Notes under the pieces: generated by a model
The model's input: the letters and a program-made list of their open reading frames with translations, nothing else
Databases searched by the model: none
Told to the model about the DNA's origin: nothing
Made by a program: the position numbers and the translations under genes
Shown here: positions 50,501 through 62,200 of the stretch, one piece after another
How the letters are laid out: every line of letters starts with the position of its first letter
Position numbering within the stretch: position 1 is the first letter of the stretch
Assembly (NCBI RefSeq): GCF_016859285.1
Contig: NC_053418.1
Coordinates: 5,936,521 to 6,000,520, forward strand
Length of the DNA: 64,000 nucleotides
Origin: Xiphias gladius
Taxonomy: Eukaryota; Chordata; Actinopteri; Istiophoriformes; Xiphiidae
Reading direction: 5' to 3'

Positions 50501-53172
50501 CCAACCGACCCGTCTTTGATCTCACAGTTCTTATTGATGTGGCTGATGCTAAATTCGGCAAACGTATCATGGGCATTGTACATGACGCATATGCTTAGCA
50601 CGTGGTTGCGTAATTTTCTGAATACGGGCTGTTCACATCCCATTGTATGCGGTTCTCAAAAGCCCATAACCCCTGAATCTCCTGTTTACCAGATTCTAGA
50701 GCTTTCTCCGGCCTTTGGGAAATACTGAAGGAGGGGTATGAATATTCCAAGAGAGTATTTTGCAGCCACGTTTTCTGCCTGTCAGGAAAGGACGGATGCT
50801 TCTCTTCTTCCTCCCACGCCTGTGACCTCTGTGGGGCCCCTGCAACACGTCAGCTTCCCCCAAAGTGTTTGAAGATGGCAGTTTGCTTTCAGTCAATGAG
50901 CAGGGAGCAATGCTGTTTTTAATCCCAAAATAGATGCATGGTAGAGATCACAGGCCTAACCTCTGTATGCTTTCACTTGTTATGAAGGAATAAATAAGCC
51001 TTTTGGCACTTTATATATATAACATGGCACTGGATTTAAGTTTTAGTAGCTGGCCTGCTCCAAATTCTGACAAAGTCCAGTTAAAATGTATGGAGTTGAC
51101 CCTTGTTGACCTTCAAGACACAGCCAATCCATGTAAGCACTCAGGGAGAAAGATTACATTCACTATTTTACGGAATTAAATTAATGTTTAGAGGCAAAGC
51201 TGCATTCCTGTTTGCCTTTCATTATTCTGTATAGAATGCACCAAATACCTTTGCCAAGGACTTCAATAACTGCTCTTTCACTGATTTTAAAAACACATTT
51301 TTCTGCATCAGTACTTAAAACATCACATGGCTAACAGCTTTTTTTGTTCCCAGACATTTTTAGGAACAGTTGATTCTAGAAAACAATCAGCGTTGAAGGC
51401 ATCAGTTGATTTAGGATGTATTGCCGTTCCAGCTAGATTCAGCGGCGGATTTTTGCAATGCGGAGACACAGATTGGAAAAACTGACTGGTGATGATAAAT
51501 GCTGAACTGCTTCCTTCTATTCATTTGATTCGAGTAAGAAAAAATAAAAACATAATGGGAAAAACAAGTGAGCGGTGAGTGGAAAGTTCACTGCTATGAA
51601 TGTTGAATAGTGGAAGGATGGCAAAAAGTCAAACTTGTAGAGCAGTGGAAGCCAGTACGATATATATGTCACACTGAAAACTTCACAAAACACAAAAATA
51701 GGCTGCATTTTTCTGGTAAATGACAATTTGCTGCCCACACAGCAAATTGGACACACGGGGAAACACAGGGAAATCTATGAGGTGACAGCACAACTTCAAC
51801 TTTTGAAGAGCAGCTCCTAATTACTTTTACATTTCATTCTGACTGCATTTCATTCTGCAAGCTGACTTTGACCAGTCTGGCTTTTCCTATAAGCTATTTT
51901 CAGTTTTGCCCCAAGAACCTTGAATGCACAGGATATTTTGTTGTTTTTTTTTTTTTAGTTTTCATGCTCATGTGTCCCAAAGTCTGTAAAGGAGGTCATG
52001 TTATGTTACAGGAAACAAGAGATACTCCAACAAACTGCAAGCACATGATTTCTTAAAGTACATCTGTTATAGCATATCGGAGGATGAGCCCTAGAATACA
52101 TTTGCCTGCCACAATTTCAAAATTCACAGACGTCGGTCCAACAAGCTTGGAGGCTGCAGTCAGCAATTGTGGACTTGGATGGTTTTCCTTCGCACCAGTG
52201 ACCAGACATTCACGGGCTCGGCTAGATTCCTAGAGGTCATCAAGAAATGCTTTTTGGATACCTTGACCTCTGAGGGAAAGCTGTCTACATATGTGGATTC
52301 CTAGATTATAATTCTGTTACTGTTTCGCACACTTGATATTTATACTGAAATATCACCTGGTAGCCAAAATGTGTTCCTTTAAACTTTTCTCATAAACCTC
52401 CCTAAACTCTCCAAAACTTCAGCCACAGTGTGTTATCAAAAGGTGCCACGAATGCTGTGAAGGTCACTAAAAGCGCCCCCTACAGAGCAATAAAACACTC
52501 CTGCGCCAGATGCACACATCTGTATAGCCGCTTTCTTCAATGGACTCCGCCTCCTGCTATACAATGAACATGTTATATGTAGGAAAGAAAGAAGTCAAAG
52601 TGAAATGATATGTCGAAAATAACGGTGTTGCGAGTGGTTCTTGATATAATGCACTTGAAAAAAATAAATCTAAATAGCCTCTGGATTAAAGCCAGTGGTT
52701 TATTTCACAACGAGTTAGCAGCGACTCACTGTAGTGAGAACCGCTTTTCGTGCACACGGCCAGCACCGCACAAAATGTCCATTTTATGAAGTCATTAATG
52801 TCTCCTGCCCAATTTTGAAGACGCAATTCCCCTTCAAGAAAATGATGAAAAAAAAAAAAAAAAAAAAACTAAAAAAATCTGACGGAACCAGATGAGAACC
52901 AGTTGTTCCGATGTGATTCCGACTCTTACCGGACTATTTTAAAGAAAGTCCTGAAATGTGGGTGTATGAGGCCGAAATGTCACAAGGAAAACTTCCAGAC
53001 AAGCTGGTTTTGCCTTTACAACCGGTGGAATAAATTCGATTTTCTCATGCAGCGATGCTTACCCAGGTGCTTTGCATACATTCCTGCCTTTAGGGTTGAG
53101 TTCTTGGCCGAAACCGGAGCAAACGAAGAGCAAAACCACCGCAACAACGGCAAAAGAGTTCTTCACTTCCAT
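37153..53172 (-). CDS. scarf2: scavenger receptor class F member 2
   Basis: Eleven coding exons, minus strand: 53172-53063, 50397-50339, 50240-50139, 49526-49007, 48469-48251, 47994-47866, 47499-47396, 46062-45948, 45640-45516, 39668-39513, 38390-37153. All are GT/AG and in frame (2877 bases, 958 aa). Residues 1-22 are a signal peptide, followed by QELNPKGRNVCKAPG as in human SCARF2. Residues 58-415 are Cys-rich EGF/laminin-type repeats (CVRPNECRCRHGYFGASCDT, CREPCPAGFYG). One transmembrane helix (GVIAAGTLVSFLLIVLLSLL) lies at about 421-446 and ends in a CCCC cluster, a possible palmitoylation site. The tail has RFSRISTKLPRIPLRRQKLP, ALYARIARL, PPDPSTKPKISWIHG and TPIKKPPRKKGKEG, all SCARF2 hallmarks. 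SCARF2 is a surface protein that can bind SCARF1 in trans; human loss causes Van den Ende-Gupta syndrome. The last exon encodes 411 residues of Ser/Pro/Lys-rich tail. Intron 9 is about 5.8 kb. Confidence 0.95.
39371..39423. repeat. (GT)n microsatellite in a scarf2 intron
   Basis: About 53 bases of GT dinucleotides with a few interruptions, about 90 bases beyond the donor of scarf2 exon 10. Confidence 0.97.
40330..40500 (-). repeat. single arm of the 'gctaagctaagcta' repeat
   Basis: Reads 'gtgagagcgagaaaagagca', 'ttgataccgttctcatctct', 'gtgcattaatcatgaagcta' and 'tagcataaagacagaaagc', the reverse complement of the arm at 25394-25592. Lies in scarf2 intron 9. Confidence 0.7.
41482..41539. repeat. 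(GT)n microsatellite in a scarf2 intron
   Basis: About 58 bases of GT dinucleotides with a single GC step. Confidence 0.98.
41956..42631. repeat. segment bounded by 17-base inverted repeats
   Basis: The left end ggcactactattcccat and the right end, reverse-complemented, ggcaactactattcccat differ by one inserted base. They bound about 675 bases in scarf2 intron 9 with no coding capacity. It could be a non-autonomous DNA transposon, but no target-site duplication was confirmed and chance is possible. Confidence 0.35.
44090..44330 (+). repeat. teleost interspersed repeat, copy 2
   Basis: Shares 'tgttttgtctgagcaacagt' and 'ttcagtttac' with copy 1, and continues with 'gcaaatcattatatttggga', 'agctagaaccagggaatgtg' and 'ttgactgattg'. 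Lies in scarf2 intron 9. Confidence 0.7.
46925..47028. repeat. polypyrimidine tract in a scarf2 intron
   Basis: About 100 bases almost entirely C/T on the plus strand, ending in CTCTCTCTCTCTCT; the scarf2 transcript reads it as purines. It creates paired false open frames on both strands. Confidence 0.85.
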
Positions 53173-54143
53173 TGTACAAGCAGCAGCATCCTTCTAGACG
53201 CCGTTTTTACTCCGCATTTCCCTCCTCCAAAAGTAACGGTGGTGGGTTTTCACTGTATTTCAGAACACTCCGATTTCTTCCACGCGCATAATCCAGATGT
53301 ATCTGCCTCACGAACGCGGACTCCTTGTCCTCGAGGTGTTGGAAAAAGTCTCACCAGCGCCTACGCCATCGAGGAGCTCTGCCGCAGCGAAGTGTCCGAC
53401 GACAGCTATCCCACCGGCGGAAAAGTCACAAACCCGGGACCCGAGTATCACAGTGTTCTTCAGAAACTTTGCTCTGCTGCAGTGCGCCATTTATTCCAGG
53501 GGAGTTTTTCTAAAGGAAGCCATCATGCAAAAGCTGATGGGTCCAGACTCATAGTGACACAGAAATAACTTTTTTTTTTTTTCCTCCTTTTTTTCCCTCA
53601 ATATAATGTCCTCAAAACGCATCCGGAAACGTTCGGATTGATGATAATCTGGCCCCAAAAAAGTTGAGGCGAATTAGCTGCCTTTCGCTCTTCCCTCTCC
53701 GAGGAGAAGCGCCTAATCCGTAACTTTTGTCCTCTCTTGAGCTCTCAGGAGTGGCAGGAGGGAAATTCCTGATTTGTTACTCTATCTTTGGCTTCGTGCG
53801 CCATGTGTGCGCCACCAAAATTTACATACGCCCGTGTGCAGCAGGGTCGGATTTAATGGCCTTGGTCAAAATGTCTGGTGGCCTAATTTTTCACAAAAAA
53901 ACAAAAACAAAAACAAAACACTAAAATGAGGCAATTAAGATGAAAAAAACTGCTCTTTTATGTAATGGAAATTATCACTATTGTCACTTTTATTACTGAC
54001 AGTTGCACTTTTTAAGTATATCTAGGATTTGTCACACAAAATTTAAAATTAAAGATTTGTAGACACTATTTTCAAAATAGTAACCTACTTTAACGTAACA
54101 GTAATTTGAGGTAGTCTTAAATTTATGGATGAAGAAAGTGCGG

Positions 54144-54175
<32 letters not shown>

Positions 54176-55889
54176 AGTTGGAGGGGCGGGGGGGCAGGAG
54201 TGTAACAACTACATGTGAAACAATGGCTCCCCCATCTGTTAACAGGAGCGATGCTGGCATATGACACCTCCTGGATTAAATCCTGCGAATGCAAATCCAA
54301 GGCCCCTTCATCCCTGGGAGCTGCAGAACGGAGCCAAAAGAAATATTGTGTCTTTTATTGATTATATTAGATTTAATAATGACTCAGTCCAATATCTTCT
54401 TCAAAATATAGCTGCACAATCCTGCGCCCCGGGGTCTAGCCTTCTCTCCGAGGAGCTCATTCCAGTGGCGGGCTTTGCTGATCTCCAGGGGTCTTCGGAG
54501 GGATTCGGGTCCAAAACAGATTTATTCACGACCCTCCAAAGAAATATTATGACATGTTTTTTTAATTGAAGTCTACTCGCATAATTTGCGATAAATCAAC
54601 AAATCCCACTGCCAAAATTTAAAAAAAAAGTTAAATGCTCAGGCCAGTTTGACAGGTTTTTTTTTATTTTTATAAATGATTAATATTAAACAACTTCAAA
54701 GTTATAATGAATGATGCTTTTTGATTTTGTGACTGTAAGAAATTTGGTCAAGGTCTCTGTGTAATTCACGTGCACTGCTACGCATGGCGGCAACGTTCCG
54801 CGTGGCGAATCGTGGCTCCCACAGTTACTGAGATGGGACTCTAGCGCGAGACTATCTGTACTGAAAAGCGCGCCGAGAGATAAAGCGCGTGGGACCACGC
54901 GAGGGCGAGTCTGGGGGCTTGGTTTGCGGGTATCAGCCGTAGCAGCCAGTCCCTCTCCCTTTCAGCGCCCCCCCCCCAGGTGAGATGTTTTTGAAGTGAC
55001 CGTGTCGAGGCAATCGGCGGCTTGAGACGCGTTTAGGCCCTTAAAGTACCGTGGATGGATACTTAAAAGAGCAAGGTTCACTCACAGAGAGGTATCATTG
55101 GCAAAATGGAGGGTAAATTACAAGAGTACTCATGGTACAAAATCTTCCCTTTCAGAGCGGAATATTATGTACTGTATTATTATTGGTTTAACTGCGTAGA
55201 ACATACGTTTGTGCCAATGTACAGTCTCTTATTTAGGGCACATTGTACAGTGTATATTCAGCCCAGTCTCTGTTCTCATACTTATTCTATTCTGCAGTAT
55301 AAATCGACATGCCGTACGATTTACCTTGCAAGATCTGGGACCAGTGATTCTCGTGAATCTCTGCTCTGCCCAGCCTAGATATCAATCAAAAATGAATATC
55401 TATCTGACTGTGAGCGGCATTTCAATATTGTAACCGGACGAGGAAGAGCTCATTTGAACTCATCATGGGCTACTATTGGGTAATTATATCAACCGAATCT
55501 GCAGTGCAACTGCAGATGTTTATGGTGGAGAAAAAAGTTTCCCGAGCACACTCAGTAAAGTAGCCTAAAAATTGACACACCTCAAGTTTGTGCTTAAGGA
55601 AAAAAAAAAAAAAAATTGTACTTCAGCACATGTACTTTGGTTCTGTCCACCACTGCACCACGGTCGTGGGCTTTCCGGTGAAGTTGAGCCAAAAAGGATG
55701 AAAGGCCGATTAAAACAAATAAAATGTAGCTGTTCGAAGAGTATAGTACAAGGAACACACTGGTCCTCTATAACAACACTCGCTCAGTCAGGAAAACAGT
55801 GGGAGTGCACCTGTGCAGGTGGTGTGTTGTGCAAAAAAAGTGGGTGCGATGAGCGAGAACTCGTGCGTCACAGGTTTTTGCACCACCCA
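53173..55889. other. intergenic region between divergent scarf2 and prodh
   Basis: Holds the 5' flanks of two head-to-head genes. Around scarf2 exon 1 the sequence is only moderately GC-rich. A second GC-rich patch lies at 54770-54980 (gcgcgtgggaccacgcgag), with a C-run near 54970. No exon is supported. A (GT)n microsatellite sits at 54144. Confidence 0.55.
54144..54174. repeat. (GT)n microsatellite
   Basis: About 30 bases of GT dinucleotides between scarf2 and prodh. Confidence 0.96.
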
Positions 55890-56067
55890 AATAATGCTAA
55901 GGCGGCGGTTCGGCTCGCCGTCTGTTGACACCGCCAGCCCCGGACAGGTGTTCGTGCGCGACCTCGCCGCTCCGCTGACCACCCGCCTCCTCCGGCCCGA
56001 TGTCCCGTGTCAAGAGCGCGCCGGCCCTGGCGCGGGCGGCGGCGGCGGCGGCGGCAGTTCCCGGTAA
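55813..56067 (+). other. upstream ORF overlapping the prodh start
   Basis: An 84-codon frame with ATGs at 55813 and 55894 ends at TAA 56065-56067, overlapping the prodh CDS by 68 bases in another frame. If transcription starts upstream of 55894 it could repress prodh translation. Its peptide is Gly/Arg-rich and resembles no protein I know, so it is listed as a regulatory candidate and not as a gene. Confidence 0.4.
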
Positions 56068-56260
56068 GTGGCTGCTCTCCGGCCGACGACTCCGGTGCAC
56101 CGCCGCCTCGACACCGACCGAGACGGAGCGGCGGGACGGCGGCGGCGGCGGCGCTCGACCCGACCCGGCGCGGAGAGGGGGCAGAGACGGCGAGGTCTCG
56201 GTGGACTTTGACCGGACCCAGGAGGCGTACAGAAGCAAAGACTCGCTGGAGCTGCTCAGA
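55890..56260. promoter_or_regulatory. CpG-rich region at the prodh 5' end
   Basis: Strongly GC- and CpG-rich compared with everything around it, covering the 5' UTR and first exon of prodh. This is the usual look of a CpG-island promoter. It includes GGC/GCG triplet runs (56036-56056 and 56138-56153). Confidence 0.65.
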
Positions 56261-59200
56261 AGTTTGCTGGTTTTCAAACTCTGCTCCTATAACTTCCTGG
56301 TTGATAAGAATAAAGAGGTAATGAGGTGTAGCCCTACGTGCAGACCGACCATTATCCGCGGAGACGGTTGGGCAGGGTTACCACATTTTGTCCCGGTTGA
56401 TCTTGACGGGAGTCACTATATTAAAGTTTACCGCGCTCGTCTACTCCAGGTGGGACATTTCCACGCGGCACAGACGGGGGCAAAGTTGGGGGGGGGGGGG
56501 GTTGTCTACATCAAAGCAGAAGCGGGTGTGAGAACAGAACGTACCGCAGGCCAGAGGCCACCATCTGTGTGGCCGACATGGCCCCCGCGTTCAGACAGAG
56601 ACGTTTTATTTGCGAGATATAATTGGACTTGAGACGCCATCAGTTGTGTTCGCGGTAAACGACCCCAGTCAGCAGTGTCAAGCTGGAACCACATACCGTT
56701 TGGAAGACCTACTGTATACAGTCCTCCGGCTTGAAACCATAGGCCCAAGTATTTGGGCCCCGCGCTGAAGGATAACACCCATCTCAAATGACAACCTGTT
56801 TTTACAAGCATTCAGTCCTTGTTACTTTACCTCTACGGGGGCAGCAGGTACTTAACCTTTACAGCAGTGTAATGTTATTACACGGCGTGGGCCTCCATAG
56901 GGCACAAGGCGCACTCCGCATGAATAAAAAGGCTGTTTCTTTCAGGCCACTGTTGTGGTGCATCGGGCTGCAGTAGCTTTGACAGACTTGCAGCCCCTCA
57001 GGTTCATTTTTCTATCCCCCCACACACACTTATGCACCCTCAGTGAATCAGCCGGAAGCTGGTTGTGTAGTCGTGAAAACAAGTGGCAACTTCGACTGCG
57101 AAGCAGTGATCTCATCTGGCATTTCTCTGGTTTTCACCTCAGCTGCAACGGTTACTTCTTTGCCCCCCGTTTTAGTTGTAGTTGTGTGTAGCTCATAGCT
57201 CGGGGTTAAGAACATGATTTGCATTCCTTAGCTTATGAAAGATCAACTTGCTGCTTTTTGTCTTTCTCCCGTAGTCTGTCAGGTGAACCCGGGGCCTTCA
57301 AAACCTTCCTAGACACGGTCTCTCTTCTCTGGGACATTATGAATCAAATAAACTAGGCCGAATAATACGTAGAATTCATTAGGATTATCAGTTAGAAATT
57401 ACAGGCGCAAGTGATCATATTTTCCTCTTCCTTCCTGTGCAGATAATGGATCTAGGCAAGAAGATCCTCGGCCCGAGAGGCTTCGACCTGCTCATGAAGA
57501 TGACATTTTATGGCCAGTTTGTGGCCGGCGAGGACCACAGGGCCATCGGGCCGCTGATCCGGAAGAACCAGGCCTTTGGCGTTGGTTCCGTTCTGGACTA
57601 CGGTGTCGAGGAGGACATCGGCCAGGACGAGGCGGAACAGAAAGAGCCGAGGGAGTATGAAAGCTGCGGCATTGCCATGCAGTACAGTAGATATTACGGA
57701 CAAAAAAAGATGCTTCTGGGCCTGTGTTGTCAGTGTTTCAAGGGATTTTTTCAACAGTTAGAATAAAAGTACAGAGGAATCATGGGTATTAACAAAAACT
57801 AATATCAAAGTGCAAATATCAAGAGTAAAAACTAGTGTTGCACAACTCAATACTCTCCTCCTGTTTCATGCCAAAAATGAATTAATATTTATAACAACCA
57901 GGAAGTGAACACTGTTTACGACATGATTTGTCGGCTCGGTCACGGCCCCCTGTTCTCCATTGGGCGGCCGGAGAGAATTTCTCACTTGTTAGGAATCCTG
58001 TCACATGCGGAGCACAAGACAGTGTGGCCATCTGATCTGTGAGCCGATGTAAACTTGGATGACGGTCCAAAACCTTACGCAAGCAGCCTCTGTAGGCAGC
58101 AGCAGCAGCAATGTTAGTTAAGTTTGGCTGTGGGCATTCATGCATTTTGAGTAATTAGGCCAATCTCGGAGTCTAGAATAAAAATGTGGACATTTTGGCC
58201 CATTTAGGAGTTGCCTCACAGTCGAGTAAGTGAATAAAATTCCTAAAGTGAATATATTTGATGTTCATTTCAGTGATGTGAAAGAGACAAGTGCACTTGT
58301 CAGATTTACTTAGCATAAGTAAAATACTCAGCCGGAAAAGTCTGACCTTTCAGATCTCACAACGGCTCTAGCTCTATAAACTCCCGATGCCGTGAATAAA
58401 CAAGGCCGTTAGGAAGTATTTAAGTGTCTGGTGTTTAAGTCCGTGGATGCAGAGTGACAGCTGACTGCAATGTCATCTTAGGCCAAACAGAATACCTTCT
58501 ATTATTGTTTGATAGAGTTATCACATGCTGTAAGGCTATAAAGCTCCCAGGCAAGCCCCTTTGCTATGATTTGCTATGTAGGTTTTTTTTTTATTTTTTA
58601 TTTTTTACCATATCACTGGTAACAAGATATCACTGCTTTGTCTTGGGGATGCCCGCCTGGAAAGATCAAGAGAGGTGTCAAACCCTGGCCTAGAAAGCTT
58701 TTGTTTGGGTAAAAAAAATACACCTTCAAACCGTCAAGGGTGGAGGACGAGGCACATTAAGCCAGCTTGATCTCAGACGGCAGCGTTCGACGGGCACTCC
58801 AATGATCCGTGGAGATAGTAACAGCAACATTAGTCAGTTCCTTGCAACAGGAACAGAAGAAAGTCCTGGCTTGACGGCGACAGCATGACACGCACAATCC
58901 CGGCCTTCAGATTCATAGGCCGTACTAAAAAATATGCATTTTACCGTTTGGATTTGACGAATGCAGGCTTTTGAGGATGGCTTCTGGCATTTTTGTGACA
59001 AAGCTGCCTATAACCAATATTTTGTGCCAGTAGTCATATTCACGACTGAAGAATTTTTGGCAGTGCAACGTAGAAAATTGCTGAAATCAAATTTATATCA
59101 CTGGACACGTAAACCACTGGGCCCAGTACTAACAACAGGGACGTCAGCCATAGCTATTCAATGCTACTCAGATCTCTGAGATTGCTTTCTGTTTTTTAGA

Positions 59201-62200
59201 GGTGCAACTACCATTCTTTTCATTATCGAATGAAATATCAAATATTATATTTGATAATATTTTAAATAAAATATTTAATATTAAATAAAATGTGTTTAAG
59301 ACAGTACGATCTGTGTAAAGTGGATCCAATTGCAGTTTCATCCACGTTTCTACAGTAAAAGTGCCCGCCACACGGCACGTAACGTTAAAAGAAGATAACT
59401 CCCTTTAGTTTTCACTGTCTTTGAAGCCCACTGACGTCTCTGAAATCCTGCGTGCTTGCTGTTCAGTCATCTGTTTAGTTACACGAGCTCCCCGGTGCCT
59501 TATGAAGAGAGGGGGGGAATAGGTCAAGTGTGGAGTGACGCTACAGCTGAACCTCTCCGTAGGGTCAGCAGGCTGACGGCAGGACAGTTCAGCATACATA
59601 GGGTCACTAAACACAGCGTTAGCCTCTGGCATGCCGCTGCCACAAAACGTTCACGGAAAGAATCCCAGGTCCTAAATTCAACCCAGCAATGCTTGACATT
59701 TTGCTGAAATTATGATGCAATTGAATTTCTAAAATTGCCCAAACACAGGGCACATTAACTTATTTGATCCTTTTCTATTCCCTCTAATTTAGCTCATGTG
59801 TATCTGCGGCAGAGGCGGAGAGCATAGGTAAGCTGCCTTGTTTTGTTCCCATTTTGTGGACAGAGTATATGATGTAATTAGAAGTAATAGGCACGCAAAT
59901 TTGTTTTCACCTCCAGGCAAGGACCACGGAGAGAAAAAATATAAAGCGCACAAAGAGTTTGGGGACCGTCGTGGGGGAGTGACAGGAGCCCGCACGTATT
60001 TCTACGCCGACGAGGCCAAATGTGACAAGAATATGGAAACCTTCATCAAATGCATCAAAGCATCTGGTAAGGGAACAGAAACTAAACTACATCAGTAATG
60101 CAACTTTACAAAATGTCTGTTTTGGCACGTTGTGTTAAGTTGTAACTCTATACTGGCTCATATGCATTACTCAGGTGTTTTCTACCAAATGTTGCAAATA
60201 TTTCCGTCCCTCAACCAATGGACATGTGGTCCAGCTCCATAATCCACTCTATTTATTACATGCAGCACTGTCCTTAAACATGCATTTAGCATCATGTCTG
60301 TTTGACCTGTAGGTGGGAGTTCGATGGACGGTTTTTCCGCCGTCAAAATGACCGCGCTAGGACGACCTCAGTTTCTGGTAGGCGCTAAGGGGCAGTTAAA
60401 GGGGCAATGCAGCAGTTTAGTTTATACTCTTGTGTACTCCTGTGATGAAGGTGTGACAGACTGGTGTCCTGTTTTTTTTTTTCAAAAGCTTAAATTCTCA
60501 GAGGTGCTGGTGAAATGGCAGCGATTTTTCACCTTCCTGGCATCACAGCAGGGCAAAGATGGCATGGAAGCCTTAGAGCAGAGGCTGGAGCTGAAACAAC
60601 TACAGGTAGAGTTTTTTTTTTTTCCTCCTCCGCTTCATTTCTGATGTTTAATTATAGTGATACATTACGTGCCACGTTATCTGTACACTTCTGTGACACA
60701 CACGCAGTGTGTGAGGATATTGTTACAGGTGTTGCTACGGTGTCTGAAGCGCAGTACTGTGGATCTTTATATCTATCTAGGAATTCTTGACCAAACTGGG
60801 TGCAAAAGGTGACTTCTATGGCTGGTTTACTGGCAGGAAAGAGGAAACCTCAGGGTAAGCAAGAACACAGACAACCACAATAGACAGCAAATACCTCTGC
60901 TGCAGCGGTACGACAATGTCACTGTTGCACATGGGGAAGTATTTCTTTACGTTCAAGGCAAATTAGAGGAAAATTCATTCAATGAAAAATGATGATGAAA
61001 AACACAAATTGTGTCCTAATGGATTGCAATGGATTTTACAGTGGTTATAGTAGACATACATGTAATCAATAAATCACATAAGAATCACCACTATTTTTCC
61101 AGCATGCAAAACTAAATACACATTTAATCATATTTATTCTTGATTTATTCATTGTCATGGTTTATTTTACAGTACGCACATCATTGCTGTTTAAAGGCAA
61201 ATTATTTGCTGAGAATAAGATCACATATGACTTTTTCTTATTTTACTGCTGGAATTTATTAGCCAAATTCAGATTTTGCCGCATAATTACAATGACGGTA
61301 GAGATGGGACAACAGTCAGCATTTTCGGTAGTTTATAAGTCATCTGATGAAAAAGTAAAGAAAATTGTAATATTTTGTATTTACCACCATTTTATTACTG
61401 CTATTTTTAAAATTCTTCTTCAAGGACATGCGTCGCTACAGAGTGACTAGAGAAATAAATGAATACCGGTAATATTTTGGAGTCAGCAATATACTGGTGC
61501 CGTAATACCTCTCTGCCCTCTGCCCTGACAGAACCATTGACGTGATCGACTGGAACAGCCTAATAGATGCCAGAACAAAGGTATCGGACCTCCTGGTTGT
61601 CCCAAACGTAAAGGTGAGTAGAATAACCCACCGAAAGAAAGTGGCAATTACTCCGATGAAATGCAGCTAAAAAAAACCATCCTTAATCTTTAAATATGAT
61701 TCGAGACCCAAATTCCCCGGAGACGATAATTGACTTGCTACTTGCTTTTCCAAATTTGACGTGTGTACAATTTACAGCCGGCCGGAGATTTGAAGTAACA
61801 AGCGGCACCGGATTTCAACCAGAATGATGGATAGTGGGGATGTTAATATAGATACTGGCCAATATTGGGTCAGGGTTAATCACATGTCTGTAAAATATGG
61901 GCAGGTTACCCTCAGCATGTCTGTTGCCCTTGGACTCAGGACAGCTGAAGGGTGGATGAAGTAAGAAGCACTAATGGGTGTCATGCCGTGCGATATTGGG
62001 TTCGTTAGCATCTCACGGTGTTTATTCTGCTGGGTTGTTTACTCAGCAAGGTGAGCTGGAGCCTCTGCTGGAGAAATTCACTATGGAGGAGGAGAAACAA
62101 ATGAAGAGGATGTTACAGCGTGTGGACATCTTAGCCAAGGTAATCTCGCATAAACTACGGCATACGTACTGATCACTGTAGGCAAATACAGTGCACACAC

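Noticed and set aside
52903-53568. 221-codon plus-strand ORF, the longest unexplained one in the window
   Set aside because: It runs antisense across scarf2 exon 1 and its flanks, has no recognisable domain, and exon 1 on the minus strand is strongly supported by signal peptide and family match.
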